From VXYL01 sp963422285 (GTDB taxonomy: Bacteria > Pseudomonadota > Gammaproteobacteria > Pseudomonadales > Azotimanducaceae): a stretch of 64,000 nt of DNA. The position numbers were made by a program, and so were the translations under genes. A model generated the notes under the pieces. The model saw only the letters and a list, made by a program, of their open reading frames with translations. It was not told where the DNA came from and did not search any database. This document shows positions 1 through 8,930 of this stretch, in pieces (the stretch's first letter is position 1; every line of letters begins with the position of its first letter). Where the stretch lies: positions 1,736,001 to 1,800,000 of the forward strand of contig OY729419.2 in assembly GCA_963422285.2 (NCBI GenBank). Reading direction: 5' to 3'.

Positions 1-850
1 TGCCATGCATCAGGTAGCGGTTGCCGCCGTGGGTGGCCTTGTGGTCCACCGGCGATTGTGCCGCTAGGCGGTGCGCCTTGACCAGATCGCGCACGTCGAT
101 GATGTTGTAGTACATGTCGTATTTCGACGGCCAAGAGGGAGGCAGGCCGGCAGCCATGCGGCCGATCTGCTCGATCCACTGGCCCACTTGCGCCTTGAAC
201 AGGATGGGGCCGCAGATCATGGCGGGATTCATGGTAATGGCGTCCCACCGCCCGGCGCTGGCGTCGGCGGCTTCGTTGATCAGATGCTCGGTGTCCACCT
301 TGCTTCTGGCGTACGAACTGCGGGGATGCCGCCAGCGTTCCGGCTCCACGCCGTCCGAGGCCCAGTCCGTCTCCGTCCACTCGTAGCCCTTGGGCAGCGT
401 CGCCGCCTTGGCGCCGGAGACCGCGGCCATCGAGCTGGTATACACGAGGCGCTCGACGCTGGCGCTGGCGTCGATGGCGTCGATGACGTTGCGCGTACCC
501 GTCATGCCGCCGTCGTACACGTCCTGGGAGACGTCGCCGCTGCCGAGGGGCTGGGACTTGCCGTCGGCGGAGTTGCCGAGCACCGCAGCGACGTGGAAGA
601 CACCGCGGCACCCCCGGAAGGCGTCGTGGTAGGAGCCCGGCGTGAACAAATCGCAACCGTTCACCACCTCGACATTGGGCAGACGGCGCAAGTACTGCAC
701 GGCGTCCTGGCCGCGCCACGAGCCGGCGTCGCGGATGCAGGCGCGCACGGCGTAGCCGTGAATGGCGAGTTCGCGCACCATGTGTCCGCCGGTGAATCCG
801 GAGCAGCCGGTCACCGCCACGGGGCCGTCTTGGGGAGAAATCGCTGGCAT
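1..850 (-). CDS. NAD(P)-dependent epimerase/dehydratase (extended SDR), 3' end outside window
   Basis: Reading frame stays open from ATG at 850 to the left edge, about 283 codons, so the C-terminus is missing. The N-terminus has the Rossmann glycine motif TGCSGFTGGH (residues about 14-23). An active-site SSYARSK (Tyr-x-x-x-Lys) follows near residue 198, preceded by the Ser-rich YTSSMA strand. These are the hallmarks of extended short-chain dehydrogenases of the dihydroflavonol-4-reductase / 3-beta-HSD type, which reduce or oxidise hydroxyl/keto groups with NAD(P)H. The start is supported by AGGAG about 10 bases upstream. It lies 14 bases downstream of the phytanoyl-CoA dioxygenase gene on the same strand, so the two are probably co-transcribed. 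Substrate cannot be inferred. Confidence 0.85.
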   Translation of the reverse strand, partial: MPAISPQDGPVAVTGCSGFTGGHMVRELAIHGYAVRACIRDAGSWRGQDAVQYLRRLPNVEVVNGCDLFTPGSYHDAFRGCRGVFHVAAVLGNSADGKSQPLGSGDVSQDVYDGGMTGTRNVIDAIDASASVERLVYTSSMAAVSGAKAATLPKGYEWTETDWASDGVEPERWRHPRSSYARSKVDTEHLINEAADASAGRWDAITMNPAMICGPILFKAQVGQWIEQIGRMAAGLPPSWPSKYDMYYNIIDVRDLVKAHRLAAQSPVDHKATHGGNRYLMHG

Positions 851-864
851 GATGCTTGGGCTCC

Positions 865-1707
865 TCAGTTCCTGTGGCGGGCGGCGAGCTGCGCCGTGGG
901 GTGGACGACCACGCCGTCGCGCAGCACGTCGATGGGATCGCGGCCGTCGACGCCAAGGCCGAAGCGATGGTAGCCGAGCAGCCGCAGCAGTTTCTCGGGC
1001 AGTTGGCGAGCGACTTCCCGGGGCACGGAGAGCAATTGTATTTCCTGGGGCCGCAGATAGGCGACGTTGTGGCTCATGAAGAAGCCGAGCCGCTCGCGAT
1101 TCCGGGACGTGTTGGCGCCGCCGCCGTGCCAGAGGCCGCCTTCCCACATCAGCATGGCGCCGGAGGGCATGGCCACCCGCAGGGTATCGACGTTCTGGTC
1201 CACCGGCCGATCGTGCCACTTGTGACTGTATGGAACGATGTGGGTGGCGCCGTTTTCGAGGTCGTAGTCGTCGAGGGCGATCAGCGCGTTGCAGACGAAG
1301 TGCGGATGCGGCCGGTGAATCGGCCACAGGCCGTCGTCCTGGTGCAGGAACTGCCGCGTTTCGCCGGGCAGGACGTTGAACAGCGTGGTGACGTTGACCT
1401 GGGTGTGCTTGCCCAGCACGCCTTCGACCAGGGCACGGATGCGGGCGTCTAGAAACAGGTAGTCCACGGCGCGGGTCTTGGCGAGCAGGTTGTGGGCGCG
1501 CCAAGTCTTGCCGGTCTTGGTGCCGATGGCGCGCATTTCGGTGATGGGCACTTCCGTATCGAAGGCATGGCGGATGCGCGCCACCTCCTCGGCGGTGATG
1601 AAGTCTTCAACGATGGTGTAGCCCTGCTTCTCGATCTGCGCCACTCGCTCGGTGATGTCGAGGCCATCGATCACGAGCGCAGCGGCTTCCTCCGTGGCGG
1701 CCGTCAT
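865..1707 (-). CDS. Phytanoyl-CoA dioxygenase (PhyH) family protein
   Basis: 280-residue Fe(II)/2-oxoglutarate-dependent oxygenase of the PhyH superfamily. The iron-binding facial triad is visible: HQD (in FLHQDDGLWP, about residue 156) and a distal His in LWHGGGANTSRNRERL, where the following Arg is placed to bind 2-oxoglutarate. The conserved HIVPYSH stretch lies between them. The frame continues upstream of 1707, but the ATG at 1707 has a near-perfect GGCAGGAGG ribosome site, so the shorter form is preferred. The family hydroxylates diverse small molecules, including fatty acyl-CoAs, halogenated or aminated metabolites and ectoine; the substrate here is unknown. It is the first gene of a likely operon with the downstream SDR. 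Confidence 0.88.
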   Translation of the reverse strand: MTAATEEAAALVIDGLDITERVAQIEKQGYTIVEDFITAEEVARIRHAFDTEVPITEMRAIGTKTGKTWRAHNLLAKTRAVDYLFLDARIRALVEGVLGKHTQVNVTTLFNVLPGETRQFLHQDDGLWPIHRPHPHFVCNALIALDDYDLENGATHIVPYSHKWHDRPVDQNVDTLRVAMPSGAMLMWEGGLWHGGGANTSRNRERLGFFMSHNVAYLRPQEIQLLSVPREVARQLPEKLLRLLGYHRFGLGVDGRDPIDVLRDGVVVHPTAQLAARHRN

Positions 1708-1960
1708 CGCGTTGCCTCCTGCCGCTGCGGCATCCGCTGGGCGCGTTCCTGGTTGCGTTGGGATGTCATCTTGTCGTCTTGGTAGTCGTACTGGGGACGC
1801 AGCGGTCATGGTGCGGCCCGTTGGCGCGTTCAGTATCGAACAGACTGCGGGGCTGGTCAATGCTCTGGCCGTTGTTGGCGACCGGCTCGGCGGCCTGCGT
1901 CCGATGTCCCGGTCGCTGTTGCCGAACGGAAGCTGCATGGAAACAGACTGTAGACGTCCC

Positions 1961-2380
1961 TCAGACCCGCGAAGCGCGCGGGATTGCGGCCCAACGGCCA
2001 CCTGGGTCACCGTCTTGCGGTACGGCTTTCGGTCTGTCGCGACGGCGCATGCATTCGCAGTGCAAGGTGACGTGCAGCCCCGGCGTCTTCTTGGGACGGG
2101 AGCCGCGCCAAGCGGGGTTGCCCCAAACCACCATGGATCCGGCCGGCCCCTCCACCGGCACGGGGCGCGATGGCCCAGCAGCGGCCGTCGTCCGGCGTCG
2201 TCGCCGGCGCCATCGATGGCTGCCCGGCACGAAGGAGATGGCGCCGACGTCCTTGCTATAGTCCCTCAGCATGAAGCGCATGTTGCCGTTGACGGCGATT
2301 TCGAGCTGCGCCGTGGCGGCGGCATCCAGATAGTTGCCGTGGATGCCGGCCTGAACGCCGATGATGTAAGCTGGCTTCCA
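1961..2380 (-). pseudogene. Truncated phytanoyl-CoA dioxygenase remnant
   Basis: The reverse strand encodes a recognisable C-terminal half of a second PhyH protein: a GIHGNYLDA segment, then RFMLRDYSKDVGAISFVPGSH, VEGPAGSMVVWGN, and a SRPKKTPGLHVTLHCE tail. The N-terminal half with the HxD motif is missing, and the frame simply begins next to the RHS gene start. Between GSHRW and VPVEGPAG the sequence drifts through an Arg-rich stretch that reads better in another frame, suggesting compensating indels. It sits directly behind the intact dioxygenase gene but is not a recent duplicate of it. Best read as a degenerate relic; a functional short protein is unlikely. Confidence 0.7.
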
Positions 2381-2408
2381 TGAACGCACGGTTCCGCAGG
2401 AGCCGTCT

Positions 2409-5400
2409 GTGAAACGCTGGTTGCCGCCATTGTCGTTTTCGTCGCCGCTGTCGCCGTCCATCCGACAGCGCCCGGCGACGCCTCCCAGCCGCCGCCTTCC
2501 CTGGAATCCTACGCCATGCTCGTCAAGGAACTGGACCTGCGCCGCCGCGTCAACGTTCTGTTTCCGAACCCCCAATCCATCTTCGACGGCCTGCACGTCG
2601 GCTTCGTCAACGTCGGCACGGGCAATCCCGCCTTCCGCCGACGCGACCTCGTGTTGCGCGGCGGCAGCCCGGTGGCGTTCGCCCGAGTCCATGATTCGCT
2701 CATCAAGGCGAATCCGGACTTCGGCCCCGGCTGGCGGCTGTCCTTGGCGGAGGAACTGCTCGTCGACGACGCCGGCGCGACCTATGTGGACGGTTCGGGA
2801 GCACGGCACAGGTTCAAGGCGACCGCCGACGGTTTCATCGCCGATCCGCCAACGCCCCGGCATGCGGGGACGCGCATGTCGGAGTCTGGCGGCAAGGCCG
2901 TGCTGCGCGAAGCCAGCGGCGCGGTACGCACCTTCGAGCAGGCGGGCGTCGACGGAAGCACGACGCGGTTCCGTCTCGCCCGCATCGAAGCCGAAGGCCG
3001 CGAGCTGGCGTTCTCCTACGCCAGTGGGCTGCTCGCCGGGATCAAGGAAGGCAGCAGGACATTGCTGCGGATCGAGCGCGGCGGCGACGGCAGAATCGTT
3101 GCCGCGACTGATGCCGGCGGACGCTCGGTGCGCTACTCGTACTCGCGGGCGGGTCTGCTGAACCGCGTGAGAGACGTGGCGGACAACGTCTGGCGGCACG
3201 AGTACGACGCGGACGTCCGCTTGACCGCGGCGCGCGGCGCGAACCGCAAGCCGTATCTGCAGGCGAGCTACGACAGCGCGGGGCGGGTGTCGAAATCCCG
3301 CACCGGGCGCGAATACGCCTTCGCCTACCAGGGTGGCCGCACGACGGCGACCGAGGGCACGGGAGAGCGGCACGTCTTCAAGCAGAACGCCACGGGCACC
3401 ACCGTGCTGTACCGGTCCGACCGCGGCATCGACTGGCGGCTCGAGTTCGACGCCCAAGGCCTCGTGCGCAAGTTCAAGCTGTCGGCTCGAACGTTCGAGT
3501 ACGGATACGAGAAAGATGGCGCGGTGACCTCGCTGGCCGTAACCTCCGCCGCTGGAACGGACGAACGGAAATACGCCTACGATGCCGACGGCAGGCTGAC
3601 ATCGGCCACCTCGTCGGCGGACGGCTCCCGGCTCGACGTGGCCTACGCTTCCGGCAGCGTCCTCCTGTCCGGTTCCGGCGCCGACTTCGCGTTCGATCTT
3701 TCATCGAGCGGCGCGGTGACCTCCGCGCAGAGCGGCGGCAGGAAGCCCATCGATGCCGAATACGACCGCAATGGAGACCTCGTGGTGCTGCGCCGGGGCG
3801 GCCGCAGCGTACACTTCAACCGCGACGCAGGGGGCCGGATCATCGAAACCACCTATCCCGACGGCACGGCCAACCGCTACTTCTACAACGACTTGGGCAA
3901 TCGGCAAAAAGTGGAGTACGGCTACGGCGGCTCGGTGCGCTACGGCCACGACGAGGCCGGCAACATCAGCGAGGTGGAAGTGACGGAGCGGGACGGCACG
4001 ATGCGACGCCAGCAGGTGGTGGTCGGCGACATGAACCGGGTGGAGAAGATCGTCTACGTGGGAGCGGGGACGCTGGCCGTCGAGTACGACGCGATGGGGC
4101 AGCCGGTAGCGTTCGATACGGGAAGCGACGTGGTCTCCGTCGCCTACACGGCGCTCGGCGGCATCGCCAGCATCTCCTCGAAATCCACCGGCGACATCTG
4201 GCGTCCTGCCGACGATGCGCAAACCGCCGGCGACCCGGATCCTCGGCTCGCGGTGCTATCCCGGGACAACATCGTCGCGTCGCAGCCGGACTACGGCGTT
4301 CTCGACTTCGCCGAGGTCACCTTCGAACCGTTGCTTCGGGATGTAGTGGGGACCGGCGTTCCGGGCTTGGCCGCCGCCCGCGATCTGCTGGCGGTGGCGG
4401 GACCGCTGTTCGGCGCCGACAAGCACGCCGGCATGACGGCGTTCGAGAAGCCGTCGAACCCCGTGTTCCAGCCGGACGAGTACCGCTCCACCAACTGCTG
4501 CGTGGGCTGCGTCCACGGCGGCCTGTGCGACGTGAGCGGCGGGCAGAACATGCCGGGCATGTGCTACTGCGGCGAGGAGCCGCCGGGGTTTGGTGGAGGC
4601 GGTGGGAGCGAGTGCGAGTGCAACGATGATGACGATGACTGTGACTGCGAACCCCAGGTGACCATACTCAGCGCCGACTTTTCCAGCGATGAGGTCAGTA
4701 TTCTGCCAGATCCCGAGAGCGCGTCGGGATCGCTTGAACTGGCTCTGCTGGGCGACAAGCAGACGCACGTTATCAGTACGTCGGATAGAGATGGCGGTAC
4801 CTATGCTTTACCGTTCGAAGTTGCGAACATCCCGACGGGGCAGTTCAATCAAGTGCGGGCCACTTGGACGGTCGAGGATGAGGATTACGAAGGTACTATG
4901 GATTACTCGTTCCATGTACTCGGCACCTACCGACATAGCCAGTACAACACGCCAACGGAAAGTGCCTGCAGCGCCTCCTCTACGGCAAGTTACGTCACTA
5001 CCAGCCGATGTGCCTTTACCCAGACTACATTCCGGAGACAATTTGTCTCGCAGGCCAATCTGAACGGTTCTGGAAACTCGATAGATCATGGCACGATTGC
5101 TAGGGAAGCCTATTGCGTAGGGCGTCCAGATGCTCCCGATGATGCAGCTAAGCGATCATTTCGAACAGGTCATAAGGCAGCAGGAGCCTGCGGTGGCAAT
5201 ACCGCTCCGGTCAACGAAAACACCGTGGCCGTTCTTCCCAGCCATGGAGATTTGACATGTGGTGACTCGGTATACATCGTCGGGCATGGAGTCAAGACCG
5301 TAACGGATATTTGCCCTGGTTGTGCAGAGGCTCAACTCGACAACTACACCACCACACCCGCATGCAGTGGAGTCACTGATCTTGTAAATTTCAAAACTAT

Positions 5401-5413
5401 TAAGCTGTTTTAG
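2409..5413 (+). CDS. Secreted RHS/YD-repeat protein with Cys-rich linker and DPBB-like C-terminus; apparent frameshift near the start
   Basis: The first ATG in the main frame is 2516, giving 965 residues. The same frame reads a hydrophobic signal-like segment (VAAIVVFVAAVAVHPTA) from about 2420, with no usable start codon. A GTG at 2409 with AGGAG just upstream begins VKR in another frame, so one base appears shifted near 2415-2420. The body has many YD/RHS motifs (YAYDADGRL, EYDRNGDL, YFYNDLGNRQ, YGHDEAGN, EYDAMGQP) that build a beta-cage shell. After about residue 640 come a Cys cluster, a Gly/Asp-rich linker, an Ig-like stretch and a terminal double-psi-barrel-like domain (CGDSVYIVGHG, DICPGC, QLDNYT). 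No canonical RHS core-end motif was recognised. GC falls in the C-terminal third, as in polymorphic toxins with exchanged tips. Effector function is inferred. Confidence 0.75.
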
Positions 5414-5438
5414 GGATACGGCCCGCCAGCTTTTATCT

Positions 5439-6452
5439 TTGGCAGCGTCGATTGCCAGCATCGGTGCGCTGACCGTTCCTCTTGCGGCGTATGCCGCTAG
5501 TGAAGAACCACCACACCAGCGTGTCGTATTGCAGCAGTGGCTAGACAAGCAATTGGGCCCTCGTGGAGCCCGAGATAGTGCCCCATGGCTTGTCGAGTTC
5601 CTAGGCCCTGAAGACTGTGTCGATGATGGCAAAAAACAGGAACACTGTTGGCCTAGACAATGGAACTTTCAATCCACACGAAGGTCGGATGGCTTGACGA
5701 AGTCGTTCAGAGTTCAAACTGATGTCGGTAGATTTGTCCACTCGTATGTATTCGAATCCATAACTCTAATATTCTCGGACATTGGTTCCGGTGGCTGGGG
5801 AGTTATTCTGTACGACCTGGATGCGAATAGAAAAGTTGCTGATTTTTATACTGCCTTCCCTTGTCTTTCACCAGATAATCGCTACCTGGCATATCGCAAG
5901 TGGGTTACTCGGGTGGATTCTCCAGATCCTCGACTATTGATTATCGATCTGAAACAGGATATAGAGACCCTATCACAAATGAGAAGCCGGTCGCCTGCAC
6001 GAGGAGTCGGGACATCTATATATCCTCCGTCGGAATCAACTATCAGCGACACGGTTGCTGTGCAGGGTTATTCTCGGAGGCACGAAAGCCACTATTACTA
6101 TAGTTTGGATGGTGTACTCTGGGATATGGAAAATGAGACCTTTTTCTTCGTGGCACCGGACAGTACTGGGTACCGTAACCTGATCGTATTGCTGTTGGAA
6201 GCCCCATCCCCAACCATCGTCTGCTATGTGCCGCTCATCAGAGCAAATCGGCAGGGAGAATTCTCCAAGAAGGGGTTTAATGTTAACCCTAGAAATCTCT
6301 TGCTGCAACCGCCCAATACGATCGTTGCCACCATGCGGGAAAGCGGTGGTGTACAGTCCTTCCATACCATCAAGCTGGATGTAGCATGTCGGGGCCAAGA
6401 TACGGATTTTACTGATAAACGCAGAGATATGTGGGAGAAAATAAATAGTTGA
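5439..6452 (+). CDS. Uncharacterised exported protein downstream of the RHS gene (possible immunity or partner)
   Basis: 337-residue protein beginning with a plausible signal peptide (SIGALTVPLAAYAASEE). The usable start is TTG at 5439. The frame is open back to 5388 and could overlap the RHS stop at 5413, allowing translational coupling. Sequence is visibly AT-richer than the surrounding genome, as in the RHS tail. No family is recognised. A weak WD/beta-propeller flavour is seen (GGWGVILYDLDANRK, LSPDNRYLAYR, PRLLIIDLK), similar to secreted proteins with TolB-like propeller strands. The position immediately behind a toxin-like RHS gene makes an immunity or accessory role the simplest guess, but nothing in the sequence proves it. 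Confidence 0.6.
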   Translation: MAASIASIGALTVPLAAYAASEEPPHQRVVLQQWLDKQLGPRGARDSAPWLVEFLGPEDCVDDGKKQEHCWPRQWNFQSTRRSDGLTKSFRVQTDVGRFVHSYVFESITLIFSDIGSGGWGVILYDLDANRKVADFYTAFPCLSPDNRYLAYRKWVTRVDSPDPRLLIIDLKQDIETLSQMRSRSPARGVGTSIYPPSESTISDTVAVQGYSRRHESHYYYSLDGVLWDMENETFFFVAPDSTGYRNLIVLLLEAPSPTIVCYVPLIRANRQGEFSKKGFNVNPRNLLLQPPNTIVATMRESGGVQSFHTIKLDVACRGQDTDFTDKRRDMWEKINS

Positions 6453-6480
6453 CTGACGCCATGTTAATGATTAATGCGCG

Positions 6481-6720
6481 GTGTTGCTTACAGTCGAAAG
6501 CGATGACGAGGGCTATGCGCATTCGCATCCATTCTTCAAGAGTACCTGTGAGATGAATGCCAGCGCAGGCTGCCGAGGCAGCAAGATCTGGACCTGGAGG
6601 AAAAAATTAATAGAATCAATGCTGCAAACAGAAACTTCAGCGATGAGGACAGGGACACTGCTGAAGATAGAGACAGCCCTCTACCTAGTCACGCCGAGTC
6701 GAAATCAGGTTAAAGTCTAA
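6481..6720 (+). pseudogene. Low-GC decayed coding fragment
   Basis: No single frame looks like an intact gene. From 6552 to 6713 one frame gives a charged helical stretch (DLDLEEKINRINAANRNF) ending at TAA, but it is preceded by an in-frame TGA. Another frame supplies a different open stretch from 6481. Base composition matches the RHS tail and the gene at 5439. Probably the relic of an orphan toxin/immunity-type gene. Confidence 0.3.
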
Positions 6721-6778
6721 CGCAAGAATTCGAAAGGATGCTGGCGTTCGGACTATATGAATTAGTTCCGCTGAAATA

Positions 6779-7410
6779 ATGGATAAAAAAGAGTGCAATA
6801 GTGCTGCTCGCTGCCCTTGTCGCAGCACTGGGACAAGCAATCGACTCCTGCGAATCGAAGAGGCCGGGTGCCTATGCATGGACGAGATGTCGGGCTCCGA
6901 GGATCGTTGCCGTTCATTCCTCCGTGCGTTGGCCGAAAGCAGCAATCCGACGCACGAACAACAGCTAGCGCTTGCTTTCGGTCGTTCCTTCGCGGCGATT
7001 CGGCAGAACGAGGCGGAAAAGTAACGAGTGCGACGGTTGGGGCGCATGGAAGTACAGTCGCTGATCAATGAAGATCCCCGGACGACCCGACGCTGTTGTT
7101 CGCGTTCGCCTACTTCCCACCAAGAAGATCAGGGCAGGCGAATCGCATTGCTGCGACGTGTCGTCGATCTCGATCCAACCTGCGTGCATACTGTAACATC
7201 CTAGCCGAGGAACTGCATACGGGCGACCCGGAGAACGGGCTGGAGGATGCGCTCAAGTACATGACGCACGGCTACCTGCATGACCCGACCGGCGAATGGA
7301 AACTATACTTCGCATCCCGGGCGTACTGTACGCATCATGGCCAACGACGACGGCCGCGAAACCTACGGCGAGAGGGCCGCACGGTTTCTGTGCGAGCTGG
7401 AAGGCAGTCC
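6779..7410 (+). pseudogene. Decayed secreted protein with TPR-like tail, several frameshifts
   Basis: Three frames together spell one plausible exported protein. ATG 6779 reaches a run of six A; slipping one base there yields a clean signal peptide (SAIVLLAALVAALGQA). A second frame gives SFLRALAESSNPTHEQQ and FGRSFAAIRQNEAEK. From 7046 further shifts yield MEVQSLINEDP, TLLFAFAYF, RIALLRRVVDLDPTCVH and LAEELHTGDPENGLEDALKY, which resemble a TPR-type repeat. Each frame is broken by stops. This is a multiply frameshifted gene in the low-GC accessory tract behind the RHS locus. Function is unknown. Confidence 0.5.
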
Positions 7411-7501
7411 GCGACGCAGGCATGGGGCTTGGGCAGGCGCAGGTTCCGGCTTCCCTCTCCCGCCAGCCGTCTGCTGCGATGTGTCGGCGCTGGCCGGCCG
7501 A

Positions 7502-8503
7502 TCAGTCCGCCACCCGGATGATGCGCGTGCCGACGTTGCCTCCTGCCAGCATGTCCATGAACGCCCGGGGCGCTTCGGCCAAATCGTGGAACTCGTCCTG
7601 CAAGGGCTTGAGCTGGCCGCCTTCCACCCAGCCCTTGAGCTGGGCGCGGGCCTTGTCGTAGCGATCCGCGTAGTCGAACACCAGAAAGCCCTCCATTCGT
7701 ACGCGATTGTTCACCAGCAGCCCCGGAATCCCGCGCGGGCCGGGGGCGGGACTGCCGGTATCGTATTGGGAAACGACGCCGCAGCAGACGATGCGGCCGT
7801 GGGGCTTCATGCGCCGCAGCGCCGCGCCGAGGATGTCGCCGCCGGTGTTGTCGAAATAGAGGTCGATGCCGTCGGCGCAGGCTTCCCGGAACGCGCCGCG
7901 GAAGTCCGGGCTGCGATGGTTGAGCGCGGCATCGAAGCCGAGTTCCTCGGTGAGCAGGCGGCATTTGTCGTCGCTGCCGGCCACGCCGATGGCGCGACAG
8001 CCGACGATCCTCGCCAGCTGCCCGACCAAGTGGCCTACGGAACCCGCCGCCGCGGACACCACGACGGTCTGGCCGGGCTGCGGCTCGCCCACCTCGAACA
8101 GGCCGAAGTAGGCGGTCAGGCCATTGGTGCCGTAGACGCCGAGATGATGCGCCGGGTCGCCATCGGCATCGACGATGCGCAGCGCTTGCGCCTGATGTAC
8201 CGAATAGTCCTGCCAGCCGGACGGACAGGTCGCCAGCGTCCCGACGGCAATGGCATCGTCGTTCGACACCTCGACCCGAGCCACCGCGGTGCCGCCCATG
8301 ACGACGCCGGTTCTCGGCGCTCCGGCATAGCTGGCGCTGCCTTGCAGCCCGGCCCGTTGTCCGGCACCAACGGTCAGCGCCAAGGTGCGGCACAGCACCT
8401 CGCCCTCCCCCGGCTGCGGCACCGGCATAGTGCGCAAGGCGAAGTTCTGCGCTTGGAGCTTGTCGGTGGGCAACGACGCGATGACGATCTGGCGGTTGCT
8501 CAT
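7502..8503 (-). CDS. NADP-dependent medium-chain oxidoreductase (MDR; prostaglandin/leukotriene reductase-like, CurA type)
   Basis: 333 residues, full length for the zinc-independent MDR branch. The cofactor motif VVVSAAAGSVGHLVGQLA (about residues 147-164) is an AxxGxxG Rossmann turn. It is followed by GVAGSDDKC and the family-typical LYFDNTGGDIL and GRIVCCG strands. N-terminal and C-terminal segments match the catalytic domain; no zinc-ligand pattern is present. Such enzymes reduce alpha,beta-unsaturated ketones or aldehydes with NADPH. Start ATG 8503 has AGGGA 9 bases upstream; the frame extends further but without homology. Transcribed away from the 8.9 kb operon. Confidence 0.87.
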   Translation of the reverse strand: MSNRQIVIASLPTDKLQAQNFALRTMPVPQPGEGEVLCRTLALTVGAGQRAGLQGSASYAGAPRTGVVMGGTAVARVEVSNDDAIAVGTLATCPSGWQDYSVHQAQALRIVDADGDPAHHLGVYGTNGLTAYFGLFEVGEPQPGQTVVVSAAAGSVGHLVGQLARIVGCRAIGVAGSDDKCRLLTEELGFDAALNHRSPDFRGAFREACADGIDLYFDNTGGDILGAALRRMKPHGRIVCCGVVSQYDTGSPAPGPRGIPGLLVNNRVRMEGFLVFDYADRYDKARAQLKGWVEGGQLKPLQDEFHDLAEAPRAFMDMLAGGNVGTRIIRVAD

Positions 8504-8535
8504 GGCACGAATCCCTGCTGGCCGTTGGCGCGGCA

Positions 8536-8831
8536 GCTTAGCGAATCCGGGGGCGAACGGCCAATGGCCGCGTCTGTTCGACGCCAAGCTGTCGGCGCGG
8601 CGTTTCCAGTACGCTGCCCATGCACTAGGCGATCGAGAACTCGCTGCGCAGGTGCTGGACGCGACGATGAACGAGGACGGCCCTCGCAACATCGCGCCGC
8701 GGCGTCGGCTGGCGCTCGACTTGGCCCGGGCGGAAGGGATCAGGGATTCGACGAAGGACAGGATCGAGTGCCCGGGGTGGGACGACGGCTTCCTGCTCGA
8801 TATGGTGCATGCCGCCGCAAAGCGCGAATGA
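8536..8831 (+). other. Unassigned open stretch between divergent genes
   Basis: A frame ending at TGA 8831 carries a protein-like sequence (LSARRFQYAAHALGDRELA, GWDDGFLLDMVHAAAKRE) but has no convincing start. The proposed fragment begins after the reductase gene start and matches no family known to me. It may be the tail of a lost gene. The bases from 8832 to 8930 hold the presumed promoter of the next operon; no clear boxes were identified. Confidence 0.25.
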
Positions 8832-8930
8832 AGTCAAGCGATTGCCCTGTATGAAAGACTGCTTGACTGAACCCTCTTGCGCGCGGACACTCGCCTTACG
8901 GAACCGGCCGCGTGAAACGATCGTAGCGAA

